Shown: positions 1 through 11,485, counted from the stretch's first letter. The stretch: 64,000 nt of DNA from Cyprinodon diabolis (GCA_030533445.1 CM060070.1:27876501-27940500), one strand, 5' to 3'. Numbers and translations: made by a program. Notes: generated by a model not told the origin, from the letters alone.

Positions 1-912
1 GCCGCAGATTTGTCGGCTGCACATCCATGATGCGAATCTCCCGTTCCACCACATCCCAAAGATGCTCTATTGGATTGAGATCTGGTGACTGTGGAGGCCA
101 TTTGAGTACAGTGAACTCATTGTCATGTTCAAGAAACCAGTCTGAGATGATTCCAGCTTTATGACATGGCGCATTATCCTGCTGAAAGTAGCCATCAGAA
201 GTTGGGTACATTGTGGTCATAAAGGGATGGACATGGTCAGCAACAATACTCAGGTAGGCTGTGGCGTTGAAACGATGCTCAATTGGTACCAAGGGGCCCA
301 AAGAGTGCCAAGAAAATATTCCCCACACCATGACACCACCACCACCAGCCTGAACCATTGATACAAGGCAGGATGGATCCATGCTTTCATGTTGTAGACG
401 CCAAATTCTGACCCTACCATCCGAATGTCACAGCAGAAACCGAGACTCATCAGACCAGGCAACGTTTTTCCAATCTTCTATTGTCCAATTTCGATGAGCT
501 TGTGCAAATTGTAGCCTCAGTTTCCTGTTCTAGCTGAAAGGAGTGGCACCCGGTATGGTCTTCTGCTGCTGTAGCCCATCTGCCTCAAAGTTCGACGTAC
601 TGTGCGTTCAGAGATGCTCTTCTGCCCACCTTGGTTGTAACGGGTGGTTATTTGAGTCACTGTTGCCCTTCTATCAGCTCGAACCAGTCTGGCCATTCTC
701 CTCTGACCTCTGGCATCAACAAGGCATTTCCGCCCACAGAACTGCCGCTTACTGGATGTTTTTTCTTTTTCAGACCATTCTCTGTAAACCCTAGAGATGG
801 TTGTGCGTGAAAATCCCAGTAGATCAGCAGTTTCTGAAATACTCAGACCAGCCCTTCTGGCACCAACAATCATGCCACGTTCAAAGTCACTCAAATCACC
901 TTTCTTCCCCAT
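1..912 (-). pseudogene. Tc1-like transposase, broken by a frameshift and a stop
   Basis: Translation starts at 912 (MGKKGDLSDFERG). The first 131 codons hold the paired-type helix-turn-helix DNA-binding region (ISETADLLGFSRTTISRV) and a GRK-type linker. The open frame ends at 517, just after RVPLLSAR. A shifted frame carries the homology on to base 1. There the catalytic DDE triad is visible: D in WSDESRF, D in YFQQDNAPCH and E in SPDLNPIEHLW. One in-frame TGA interrupts it shortly after WSDESRF. The family would cut and paste the element at TA sites. With a frameshift and a nonsense codon this copy is very unlikely to be active. The last residues lie outside the window. Confidence 0.88.
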
Positions 913-1052
913 ACTGATGCTCGGTTTGAACTGCAGGAAATTGTCTTGACCATGTCTACATGCCTAAATGCACTGAGTTGCCGCCATGTGATTGGCTGCT
1001 TAGAAATTAAGTGTTAACGAGCAGTTTGACAGGTGTACCAAATAAAGTGGCC

Positions 1053-1054
<2 letters not shown>
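1..1054 (-). mobile_element. Tc1-like DNA transposon, partial (cut by window start)
   Basis: The minus strand encodes nearly all of a Tc1-like transposase, and a terminal inverted repeat ends at about 1054. On the plus strand it reads GGTGTACCAAATAAAGTGGC followed by CGG, very like the terminus common in fish Tc1 elements. The element stops at the edge of a TA dinucleotide run, which fits Tc1/mariner insertion at TA. Its other end lies before base 1, so total length is unknown. It is a different Tc1 family from the copy at 2482-4093: the proteins and termini differ. Confidence 0.9.

Positions 1055-1091
<37 letters not shown>
1055..1091. repeat. (TA)n microsatellite
   Basis: About 18 TA units directly abut the end of the Tc1-like element. 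TA is the obligatory target dinucleotide of that superfamily, so the element probably landed inside a pre-existing TA run. Confidence 0.9.
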
Positions 1092-1095
<4 letters not shown>

Positions 1096-1407
1096 ATATA
1101 GTAATAAAAACTAACTAATGATTTGTTGAAAGTAAAACCTAAAAAAACGGTCCACTGAAAGGTGCGACAGAAGTAAACGTTCAAAGGTGGTTTAAAGAGA
1201 CCATAGAGGTAGAAAAAAACAACATTCTGGGTTGAGATTTCTACTTGAATTGTAGTTAAAACCTGATAATTTTATATTACTCTCACTGTGAAACTAATAA
1301 ATCTATTCAGTCGCTGTCTATACCCGCTTATCCTTGCAGGTCGCAGGGAGAGTTGTAACCCATCTCACAAATGAATCTATGTGATAAATTTAACATAAAC
1401 TGAAAAT
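1092..1407. other. AT-rich spacer, short repeat scrap
   Basis: No gene is seen. Bases about 1316-1350 (TATACCCGCTTATCC followed by a GCAGGTCGCAGGG-like stretch) resemble a motif widespread at the ends of fish retroposons, but too little survives to classify it. Confidence 0.5.
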
Positions 1408-1463
1408 CAGATTCCCAAAGGATTAAATCATGATGATCTAATTAAAATAACTCCAATTGGGGA
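1408..1463 (+). mobile_element. L2-type LINE relic, 5' piece
   Basis: This stretch matches the reverse strand of the better L2 copy near 45,510-45,560 (CCCAAAGGATTAAATCATGA and CTAATTAAAATAACTCC-like sequence). It is separated from the rest of the same relic (4196 onward) by a hAT insertion, whose 8-bp target duplication ATTGGGGA occupies 1456-1463. Confidence 0.75.
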
Positions 1464-1684
1464 TAGGGCTGGGTACCGAACTTCGGTTCTTTTATGGTAC
1501 CGACCGAAATGCTTCGGTTTTACAGAGTATCGAAACATGCCTCGTCTTTCGGTACCAAGTTTCGTTGATTGGCTGTCACACTCAACGTGATTGCGTCATC
1601 CAGGAAAAATACACAGGTGGTCACGCTTCAGGGTTCATGTGTATCTGTTGTGAACTGTTTGCAGCGTCGTCGAACCCCTTTAAA

Positions 1685-1774
1685 ATGCCCCCCAGGTCAA
1701 AAGTGTGGCTTCACTTTATTAACACTGATGCCAATAGTGCGCAATGCAATACATCGTGCACGGAAACAATTTAA
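1685..1774 (+). pseudogene. hAT transposase BED zinc-finger remnant
   Basis: A 29-codon frame begins MPPRSKVWLHF, followed by an A-x-C pattern (ANSAQCNTSC) and a stop at 1772-1774. The order SKVW-HF...A-C...C is the start of a BED zinc finger, the DNA-binding domain of many hAT transposases. Spacing of the cysteines is one residue wider than usual, and the rest of the transposase is gone. I infer that the non-autonomous element arose by internal deletion of an autonomous copy. No promoter or splice context can be established. Confidence 0.6.
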
Positions 1775-1862
1775 GAGCAGAAAGTTGCTTGGTGTTTGCC
1801 TGCAAGAAGAGCAGACCGCAGCCAGCGCGACCATCCTCCTCTCAGCAGCCCGTGATTTATTA

Positions 1863-1908
1863 CGCTCTGGCTTTGCACTGCTCCTCTCGGCAGTGCAAAG
1901 CCAGAGCG
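1863..1908. repeat. Perfect hairpin inside the hAT element
   Basis: Two perfect 19-base arms, CGCTCTGGCTTTGCACTGC at 1863-1881 and its complement at 1890-1908, flank an 8-base loop. Pairing continues imperfectly outward (ATTTATT against AATGAAT), giving a stem of roughly 30 bp. The function is unknown. Subterminal palindromes are known in some DNA transposons. Confidence 0.75.
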
Positions 1909-2481
1909 GAATGAATCATGCTGCTTTCAAACTGGACGCAGCAGGAGCAGCAAAATCACGTCTGCTGCTTCCTTTTTGCTGCTTGCACCAGCTTCTGACG
2001 CGCGGCTGAAGCAGCTTTGCTGCTCTGGCTGCGCGGTCGAAAAGTGTGTCTGACGCACATTGGGCGGAGCTACTCTATCCTTTCTCTGCCTTGCAGCTAT
2101 ATTTGCTGTGATCAGTTGGAATAAAGTAGTTTTATTATGTTTTTAAGTGGGAAAATCCACCTGAAAACTTAATCAGTGCAGTCAGTTCATCCTGCCTTCC
2201 AATATTTCTGTCGGAGCCGCTCAGACCCCCACATACCAGCGGTGCGCTGTCAGTAGGATTCCCATTCAACGGGCTTGTTTGTCAGACATGGTAATTTTTC
2301 TAAAGGAAAACTGCTAAGTAAAAAGGTCCTCACAATGTAACAGTGAATAGTAGACACTGATTTTTTTTTTTTTATGTAAGAGGAAAAATGTAAATGGAAA
2401 AATCAGAGCTTAAAATAAAACTCAAGATTTGTACTTTTTTATGTTGTGTAATTTTCTTTTTTCTCTCGAATTGATATAATA

Positions 2482-4093
2482 CAGGTGCTGGTCATAAAAT
2501 TAGAATATCATGAAAAAGTAGATTGATTTCAGTAATTCCATTTAAAAAGTGAAACTTGTATATTATATTCATACATTACATACAAACTCATATATTTCAG
2601 ATGTTTATTTTGTTTAATTTTGATGATTACAAATGACAACAAATGAAAATCTCAAATTCATCATATCAGAAAATTAGAATATTGTGAAAAGGTTCAAAAT
2701 TGATGGCCCCTGGTGCCACACTCTAATCAGCTAATTAACTCAAACCACCTGCAAAAGCCTTTAAATGGTCTTTCAGTCTAGTTCTATAGGCTACACAATC
2801 ATGGGGAAGACTGCTGACTTGACAGTTGTCCAAAAGACGACCATCGACACCTTGCACAAGGAGGGCAAGACACAAAAGGTCATCGCTAAAGAGGCTGGCT
2901 GTTCACAGAGCTCAGTGTCCAAGCACATTAATAGAGAGGCGAAGGGAAGGAAAAGATGTGGTCGAAAAAAGTGTACAAGCAAGAGAGATAACCGCACCCT
3001 GGAGAGGATTGTGAAACAAAACCCATTCAAAAATGTGGGGGAGATTCACAAAGAGTGGACTGCAGCTGGAGTGAGTGCTTCAAGAACCACCACACACAGA
3101 CGTATGAAAGACATGGGTTTCTGCTGTCGCATTCCTTGTGTCAAGCCACTCTTGAACCACAGACAGCGTCAGAAGCGTCTTGCCTGGGCTAAAGAGAAAC
3201 AGGACTGGACTGCTGGTGAGTGGTCCAAAGTCATGTTCTCTGATGAAAGTAAATTTTGCATTTCCTTTGGAAATCAAGGTCCCAGAGTCTGGAGGAAAAG
3301 AAGAGAGGCACTTCATCCACGTTGCTTGAAGTCCAGTGTAAAGTTTCCACAGTCAGTGATGGTTTGGGGTGCCATGTCATCTGCTGGTGTTGGTCCATTG
3401 TGTTTTCTGAGGTCCAGGGTCAACGCAGCCACATACCAGGAAGTTTTAGAGCACTTCATGCTTCCTGCAGCTGACCAACTTTTTGGAGATGCAGATTTCA
3501 TTTTCCAACAGGACTTGGCACCTGCACACAGTGCCAAAGCTACCAGTACCTGGTTGAAGGACCATGGTATCCCTGTTCTTAATTGGCCAGCAAACTCTCC
3601 TGACCTTAACCCCATAGAAAATCTATGGGGTATTGTGAAGAAGAAGATGCAATACACCAGACCCAACAATTCAGAAGAGCTAAAAGCCACTATTAGAGCA
3701 ACCTGGGCTATCATAACACCTGAGCAGTGCCACAGACTGATCGACTCCATGCCACGCCGCATTGCTGCAGTAATACAGGCCAAAGGAGGCCCAACTAAAT
3801 ACTGAGTGCTGTACATGCTCATACTTTTCATGTTCATACTTTTCAGTTGGCCAACATTTCTATAAATCCTTTGTTTTTATTGGTCTTCAGTAATATTCTA
3901 ATTTTCTGATATGATGAATTTGAGATTTTCATTTGTTGTCATTTGTAATCATCAAAATTAAACAAAATAAACATCTGAAATATATGAGTTTGTATGTAAT
4001 GTATGAATATAATATACAAGTTTCACTTTTTAAATGGAATTACTGAAATCAATCTACTTTTTCATGATATTCTAATTTTATGACCAGCACCTG
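2482..4093 (+). mobile_element. Complete Tc1-like transposon with identical long inverted repeats
   Basis: The element is 1,612 bp, bounded by TA duplications at 2480-2481 and 4094-4095. Its inverted repeats (2482-2683 and 3892-4093, 202 bp each) appear identical base for base when compared by eye. Each end has an outer and an inner transposase-site-like direct repeat: TTAGAATATCATGAAAAAGT at about 2500 and TTAGAATATTGTGAAAAGGT at about 2674, the IR/DR layout known from active fish and frog Tc1 elements. It carries one uninterrupted transposase gene and sits inside the hAT element at 1464-4195. Identical ends, an intact gene and a nested position all point to recent insertion. Confidence 0.95.
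2801..3805 (+). CDS. Tc1-like transposase, intact (334 aa)
   Basis: This is a cut-and-paste DDE transposase. The start at 2801 (ATGGGGAAGAC, protein MGKTADLTVV) is preferred because Tc1 proteins of this type begin MGK. An in-frame ATG at 2765 would add 12 residues. N-terminal helix-turn-helix domains cover about residues 8-50 and 65-110, separated by a basic GRKRCGRKK linker (AT-hook/NLS-like). The catalytic domain shows all three acidic residues: D in MFSDESKF, D in FQQDLAPAHS and E in PDLNPIENLW. The gene ends MPRRIAAVIQAKGGPTKY, the normal family C-terminus. Length matches active family members (about 330-345 aa) and there is no stop or frameshift. Activity is inferred and not shown. Expression would depend on host promoters or the inverted repeats. 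Confidence 0.95.
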   Translation: MGKTADLTVVQKTTIDTLHKEGKTQKVIAKEAGCSQSSVSKHINREAKGRKRCGRKKCTSKRDNRTLERIVKQNPFKNVGEIHKEWTAAGVSASRTTTHRRMKDMGFCCRIPCVKPLLNHRQRQKRLAWAKEKQDWTAGEWSKVMFSDESKFCISFGNQGPRVWRKRREALHPRCLKSSVKFPQSVMVWGAMSSAGVGPLCFLRSRVNAATYQEVLEHFMLPAADQLFGDADFIFQQDLAPAHSAKATSTWLKDHGIPVLNWPANSPDLNPIENLWGIVKKKMQYTRPNNSEELKATIRATWAIITPEQCHRLIDSMPRRIAAVIQAKGGPTKY

Positions 4094-4195
4094 TAAAACT
4101 GGTATCAAAAAAAGTATCGTTCAGGAACCGGTATCGAATTGAAGGTATCGGTATTGGTACCGGAACCGAAACTTTTTGAACAATACCCAGCCCTA

Positions 4196-5572
4196 ATTGG
4201 GGAAAAAGTTAAAATGATTAAATGTGGTCTACTTAACATAAGATCTCTTTACTCAAAAACTCTATTAGTTAATGACTTGATAAGTGGTAATCATATTGAT
4301 TTATGTTGCCTTACAGAAACTTGGCTGCAGCAAGAGGATTAGGTAAGCATGATGAGGCAACTCCTTCTAGTTATTTCAATTTTCACATACCGAGAAGTTG
4401 TGGGTGAGGAGGAGGAGTAGCAACAATCTTTAAGTCTGGCTAACCGTTTACTCCAAAGGCAGTTAATACTTACAACGCTTTTGAACATTTTCAGAGTTCC
4501 TATCTGATTTGGTATTAAATACTGACAGGGTCATCATAGTGGGGGATTTTAACATCCATGCTGACATTGAAGGCGATGGCTTAAGAGCCGCCTTTAATGC
4601 TATCTTAGACGCTATTGGCTTTGTCCAAATGTGAATAGTTCCACACGTTCTTATCTTCATACTTTGGATCTTTTGCTGACATATGGCATAGAATGTGAAG
4701 AAATAACAGTATTTCCTCATAACCCTGTCCTCTCTGACCACTTTTTAATAACCTTCAGGATTACTTTAAAAGAGTTCTCATCCCCCAAAAAAAGGTTTCA
4801 CTTTAACAGAATCAGTTTCCCTTTCTCTCTTCTCTGTGTCACTGAGCAGTGCTGCACAGTGCAAAAACTTAGTTTATTCCCCTTCACAGGTTGATGATTG
4901 TTGATAGGGTTGCTAGTTCTCTGGGTACTGCCTTAGACAACTCAGCCCCTTTGAAAATGAAAACCGTTAAAAATAGAAAGCTGACTCTGGTTTAATGCAG
5001 AGTTGCGGACTTTGAAGCAGAATGCTAGGAAACCGGAGAGAAAATATCGCTCCACAGCCCTACGGGAATCCTACCTAGTCTGGAAACTAGTTTAATGCTG
5101 TATAAGATGACCCCTTGTAAAGCAAGAACAGCATATTTCTCCTCATTAATAGAGGAGAATAGGATTAATCCCAGATATCTTTTTAATACAGTTGCGAAAC
5201 TCACCCAGAGCCATAGCTCTGTTGAGGCATTCATTCCATCTGCTCTTGGCAGTAATAATTATATGGGATTCTTCATAAATAAGATTAATCTTATTAAAAA
5301 TAAGATCATTAACACTCCTTTATCTAGGATTGGTTTATCTGTGGAAGGTGAGGCAGCATCTGAGGTAGCCATAGAATCTGAACCATGTTTCGACTGCTTT
5401 GATCCAGTTGAACTTTCAGAGTTAGTAAAACTATTGTCTTCATCTAAGCCTTCAACTTGTATGTTAGATCCAGATCTAACCAGGTTATTTAAAGAGGTAT
5501 TCCCTTTGATCTCCTCCTCCATTTTAGATGTGATTAATCCATCCCTGTTACAGGGACATGTTCCTAACTTCT
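4196..5572 (+). pseudogene. L2-type LINE relic: endonuclease and start of reverse transcriptase
   Basis: This is the continuation of the LINE interrupted at 1463. Translated pieces match the copy at 42.4-45.7 kb: [14 protein letters not shown] and [10 protein letters not shown] (apurinic-endonuclease-like domain) at 4230-4340, a GDFNIH-like stretch at 4545-4565, [12 protein letters not shown] at 4730-4770, and the inter-domain region at 5095-5572 ([14 protein letters not shown], then ESEPCFDCFDPVELSELVK). Many stops and indels separate these blocks. Sequence identity with the other copy stops near LLQGHVPN, before the reverse transcriptase catalytic motifs, where a different LINE fragment begins. 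The copy is clearly dead and much older than the hAT and Tc1 insertions within it. Confidence 0.85.
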
Positions 5573-6462
5573 TAACCCAGATGTCTCAGACAATAGGGAA
5601 CAGAAGATGAGGTGCCAGAGATTCTGTCATGAGAGGATAAGCCCCTACATGGGATGTACCACCGAAACATAATTGAAGTGGCAGATTTCAGGAAATCCTA
5701 CCAATGACTAGACAAAGCCGGAGTGAAGGACAGCACAGAGGCACTCATCATGGCTGCACAGGAGCAGGCCCTAAGCACCAGAGTTTTAGAGACCCAGATC
5801 TACCACACCAGATAAGACCCCAGGTGCAGACTCTGCAAAGAGGCCCCTGAGACAATCCAGCATATACTGCAGGTTGTAAGATGCTGGCAGGGAAAGCTTA
5901 CATGGAGCCCCATAACCAAGTGGCTGGAATAGTATACAGGAACATCTGTGCAGAGTATGGGCTGGAAACCCCAAGGTCAAAGTAGGAAACGCCTCCAAAG
6001 AGGGTAGAGAATGACCGAGCAAAGATCCTGTGGAAGTTCCAGATACAGACAGACCAAATGGTAATGGCAAACCAACCAGACATTGTGGTGGTGCACAAAA
6101 AGGAGAGGAAAGCTGTGGTTGACATAACAATACCAAGTAACTGTAACATCAGTAAAAAGGAACATGAGAAACTAGAGAAATACCAGGGGCTCAGAAAAGA
6201 GCTGGAGAAAACTTGGAAGATCAAGGCATCAGTGGTACATCAGTGGTCATTGGGGCACTCTGGGCACTGACCTCCAAACTTGAAGAGTAGTTACATCAGA
6301 TCCCTAGAAATACATCAGACATCTCGGTCCAGAAGAGTGCAGTTCTAGTAACAGCAAAGATACTGCGCAGAACCCTCAAGCTCCCTGGCCTCTGGTAGAG
6401 AACCCCAGTTTGGAGGAAAAAAGGGGGGGAAGACTGCCCGCGATGAGAGTAAGAATAATGCG
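5573..6462 (+). mobile_element. 3' end of a LINE with restriction-like endonuclease
   Basis: Broken reading frames carry C-terminal signatures of R2/R4/NeSL-type LINEs. These are a zinc-knuckle (CRLCKEAPETIQH, about 5830-5870) and the restriction-like endonuclease core (QPDIVVVHKKERK, then VVDITIP, then HEKLEKYQGLRKELEKTW, 6073-6220). Then come remnants of the downstream tail (VQFX-type scrap and LKLPGLW-like residues) near 6330-6400. Stops and frame changes occur throughout. The 3' untranslated end (GACTGCCCGCGATGAG) runs directly into the ATCT array. The 5' part, including reverse transcriptase, is missing, as usual for truncated LINE insertions. Confidence 0.72.
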
Positions 6463-7961
<1,499 letters not shown>

Positions 7962-8216
7962 GAACAATGTGAAAAATTTTGTTCATTATGGTCCTTGGTG
8001 AACTCAGGAGGCTTGTGTGTATGCCAGTGTATTGGCAGCGTTTTGATATTAAAAGGGGTTCACAGGGGAAAATTTCTTATCTGGAATGAAATTTATTTTA
8101 ATACACTGCTCCATATAGCATAACGTTAAATAAAGGCCATATAAACCATAATTACATGCATTCTTATTTACCAAACAAGGAAAAAAATATTAGATTAATA
8201 TACAAATTTTTAAATA
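7962..8216. other. Unannotated spacer
   Basis: AT-rich sequence between the microsatellite and the next transposon. No gene or recognisable repeat is seen. Confidence 0.5.
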
Positions 8217-8224
8217 GTGTCTGC

Positions 8225-8744
8225 TAGGGTTGTCAAAAGTATCGATACTTAAAAAGTATCGATACTGAAAAGTTGTATCCGGATACAATACTCATTTTCA
8301 AAAGTATTGATACAGTGCCACTGTTGGTGGCACCTAAACAGTCATTCATCTTATGTGCAGATTATTGGAAAATGCACTTTCTGAACACTGTGTGATTGAA
8401 TAATTCTGTGTACTTTTCGGTTTCAGACTTTTTTCTGTAACAGGTGCAGCTGCTGAGAATTATTTTTGTTTTTAACTGGTTTGGCTAGTGTCATTGTTAT
8501 GTGTGTAAAGGATAGCCAAGGAAGGAACACTTAATTTTAATTTTATAAGTTTTTTATCAATCTCAAAATATTGTTTATTGTATTTATTTATCTATTTATT
8601 GTATTTTGTTTATTAATGAAAACATTTCTGTTGAATTTTGGAGTCTCTGTTTTTATCCTCGTGGTATCGAAAATGACATCGAGTATTGAATATTTTACTT
8701 AGTATCGGTATCGAGTTGAAAAGTTTAGTATCGTGACAACCCTA
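8225..8744. mobile_element. Non-autonomous hAT element, 520 bp
   Basis: The inverted ends TAGGGTTGTCA and TGACAACCCTA are flanked by a perfect 8-bp duplication, GTGTCTGC (8217-8224 and 8745-8752). The subterminal regions are rich in ATCGATAC/GTATCGAT motifs on both sides (TATCGATACTT, GGTATCGAG), probable transposase-binding repeats. There is no transposase coding sequence. Confidence 0.9.
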
Positions 8745-8752
8745 GTGTCTGC

Positions 8753-9174
8753 ATTAAATCTTTTCAAGTAATTGCTCTAAGAAACCCACAATACAATCAG
8801 CAATCTCATCTGCATTCTCTATAGCATTATATTGGGAACTGCTGATTTTTTTTTTTTTTTAAATCAAATGATCAAAATAAAATACTTAAGGTGGTAGAAA
8901 TAATTTTCTATCCAGTAAATGCAAAAAATGTCACTTATATAAAAAATATTTTTTTGTTTATATTATTTATTAACAGTTTGTTCGCATGATGTAATCTTTG
9001 AATGGCTATTTGGTTAATACTACTTTATATAAAATAAATCATCACTAAGTTGACATCACTAAACAGAGGTGGAGCCAGAACATTTTTATAGGGGTGGCCG
9101 AGTAACATCAGGATTCTGCCAAAACTCCAGACATGCAATAAATTCTCCAATAAATTCTACGAGCAGCTTTACTT
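8753..9174. other. AT-rich spacer
   Basis: No gene is seen. A short GGGGTGGCCGAG-type motif around 9090 resembles fish repeat scraps but cannot be classified. Confidence 0.45.
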
Positions 9175-9182
9175 CATACAGG

Positions 9183-9895
9183 CAGAGGTGTCAAGTAATG
9201 AAGTACAAATACTTTGTTACTGTACTTAAGTACAGTTTTTAAGTATCAATACTTTACTCTTTTACCTATTTTTGTCCCTACTTCTCACTTCTACTCATTA
9301 CATTTTCATTCTATTCTTTACATTTTCTAAACAAATGTTATTCGTTGCTTTTGGCTTCGGTTTTATGTTTATAAATATTAATATATGCGCCATACAATGC
9401 AAATCATTGGCGCCATCCACATCTAGTGAAAACTAGTTTAACTGGATGAGTCATATAACACAAACACTCATCGGTTAGCTATTTGTCAAATTTGTGCTGA
9501 CGCCAAACGAAGTCATCAAAAGCAAGCAGGTGTTCTTCAAACTGCAAACGTGAATTGTCTATGCCATGCTACAATGTCGGATTCAGAAAAAGATGTCGAA
9601 ATGTCTGAAAGCTTGGATACAGGCGAGAGCGTATCGGGAGATGGAGACCAACAAGACCTCCCTCATCCTTGGCCCTATCTCAAAGAATTTGAAAAAATGT
9701 AGCTTTAAAATTCATATAGCGGCATCTGGCTGTTTTTTTTTATGTTACTTTTATACTTTAAGTAGTTTTTGGAGCACTTGATCACTTTTGAGTAAAGAGG
9801 TCAAGTTGATACTTCAACTTTTACCAGAGTGTTTTTAAACTACAGTATATATACTTCTACTAATGTAACAAATGTGTGTACTTTTGACACCACTG
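9183..9895 (+). mobile_element. Non-autonomous hAT element with leftover first exon
   Basis: The ends CAGAGGTGTCAAG and CTTTTGACACCACTG are imperfect inverted repeats. They are followed by subterminal AAGTACAAATACTT and AAGTATCAATACTTT repeats. Flanks CATACAGG (9175-9182) and CATAAAGA (9896-9903) agree at six of eight positions, consistent with an old 8-bp hAT duplication. The interior keeps a short transposase N-terminal frame. Confidence 0.75.
9574..9702 (+). pseudogene. hAT transposase N-terminal remnant (42 codons)
   Basis: The frame reads MSDSEKDVEMSESLDTGES, then an acidic/serine stretch, then LPHPWPYLKEFEKM and a stop. The HPWPYL block is one I associate with the leader that precedes the zinc finger in some fish hAT proteins. 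That is from memory and unverified. Everything downstream is deleted. The frame is uninterrupted from ATG to stop, so a tiny peptide is formally possible, but the simplest reading is a relic of the autonomous parent. Confidence 0.5.
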
Positions 9896-9903
9896 CATAA
9901 AGA

Positions 9904-11094
9904 TGCTCATAAGCGACTCCTCACGCAAATGTTTAAGATGTTACATGCGCAAATACAGTGCCCTTGATCTGTTATTTTCAGGAAATCCTACATCTTGAGT
10001 TGTGCCGTGTTGCCAAGGTAACCAGTGTAAACTGTTTTCCCTTTCCAGCTAATGTTTGAGCTAGCAGAAACTATCTTTAACAACTTTGGCCATTTCTTAA
10101 TCACAAAATTCACAAGAACATGAGTACGGACTTGTGTCCTCACCAAGCATGTTCTTGCGAAGAACACAGGAAAGTATGGACTTGGGGAGAACAGGAGCAC
10201 GCAGCATAATTATGGGTAAATTGGCAGAGAAGCATACTCCTAACATCACCACATGCTCGGCAAGTCTGGAGCTGCATTTCACCTCCTGTTATTCATAATC
10301 TCTAGATAATAATAAATTCTTACTTTTTTTCATTTTTGGGGGGAATAATAGTTAACATAGTCAGATAAACACAAATCAAATCAACATTTTGCCAAAGAAA
10401 ACAAAAAACTCGCCATCAGAACCAGCGGTCCTTCACACACGGCTATGCCGAGAGAGGGCTGCTGCAGACGGGCTAGGATTAGACCTGGCTTTAAATTACG
10501 AATTAAATCGGTAAATGGGCCATATAGTGATACTTAAAAGTATAATGATCTTAAAACGTACTTTTATTGAACAACGGCAACAGAAAAGAGAACATTTAAC
10601 TTAATATTATGAGCTCTGTGAGTGCTGCATTGAAAGCGGCTGTTGCCGCAGTAGCCTACATGCTGGGAGAGCTGTCAGTCTGGAGAACAGACATGTCTGC
10701 TCTGATGCATGCTGGGTAAATACAGAGAGGCAAGAACAACATCCAGGGACTTTATCCATTCTTGGTCTGCTGTTCTTGTGAATTGGAACAGTAATAGGGC
10801 TGAGGCTGATGATGTTTCACGAGCACATGAGAACGCACAAGTACACATATTGAGAAACGGCCTTTATTTGTAGATGTCCTATTACCCTGTTTAACTGACG
10901 CTCTACAGCCAGTAAGAATCCAGTTTTCATCCAGACCTTATTATATCTAAAAATGACTTGGTTTACCAACTTTCAACTCTTGAAGAGTAGCGATTAGCCA
11001 GAAGTTCCTTTGCTAGTAGGAAGAAGAGTACAGCCTCAAGCGGGATTTCCTGAAAAGTAGGCAATTACAGGCAGGTGTTCTTGTGGCCTGGGTC
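9904..11094. other. Unclassified region, possible degraded repeats
   Basis: No gene is recognised. Stretches around 10,090-10,200 (AAGTATGGACTTGGGGAGAAC) and 10,800-10,860 (GAACGCACAAGTACAC) share an AAGTAC-type vocabulary that may mark two ends of a degraded DNA transposon. I could not define boundaries. Confidence 0.35.
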
Positions 11095-11437
11095 GGTTGT
11101 TCAGACAGTGATGAAAAGATCAGATCCAGGTTGCATTTGGGCAAAAAAAATCGGATTTGGGTCACTTCAGGCAGTGGTGTGAACGTAGCCTAAACAACAC
11201 TGATCTGATTTTTTCCAATGCGACCCAGGTCACTTGGCTATGTAGTCCTAAATCCGATACATATCCGATTTTTTTCAAGTGTGACCTGTGTCTGAACGGC
11301 CAGGTCGCATTCATCTGACCTGAACGTTGAAACGATTGCTTTGTCAATGTGCTGGCTCCAGATGAAATAGAAATGAAGAGCGCTAGATGTGATCTAGCAC
11401 TACCACTTGCTACTACTGACATTATTGCATTCTCTAC
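11095..11437 (+). mobile_element. GGCTACGTTC-type DNA transposon fragment with inverted end
   Basis: From about 11,199 the sequence matches in direct orientation the interior of the copy at 16,771-18,133 (GATCTGATTTTTTCCAATG; GAACGGCCAGGTCGCATT; GTGCTGGCTCCAG; TTGCTACTACTGACATTATT). The first about 100 bases of that copy are also present, but as their reverse complement at 11,095-11,190 (plus strand CACTTCAGGCAGTGG and GAACGTAGCC). The terminal segment is therefore inverted with respect to the body. The 3' half is lost at the TA repeat. Confidence 0.72.
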
Positions 11438-11442
11438 ATATA

Positions 11443-11474
<32 letters not shown>

Positions 11475-11485
11475 AATATATATAT
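11438..11485. repeat. TA-rich microsatellite
   Basis: Alternating TA with minor CATA and AAATA interruptions. It supplied the target for the hAT element that starts at 11,486. Confidence 0.85.

Larger units (their letters stand above)
1464..4195. mobile_element. hAT DNA transposon, non-autonomous, containing a nested Tc1
   Basis: The ends are inverted repeats: TAGGGCTGGGTACCG at 1464 and its complement ending CCCAGCCCTA at 4195. The element is flanked by a perfect 8-bp duplication, ATTGGGGA (1456-1463 and 4196-4203), diagnostic of the hAT superfamily. The surviving L2 copy at 45.5 kb has this site uninterrupted, confirming the insertion point. Without the Tc1 at 2482-4093 the element is about 1.1 kb. 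That is too short for a hAT transposase, but a BED zinc-finger scrap remains near 1685. It would need a transposase supplied in trans. Confidence 0.92.

Noticed and set aside
3313..3837. 174-codon minus-strand frame
   Set aside because: Antisense shadow of the Tc1-like transposase at 2801-3805.
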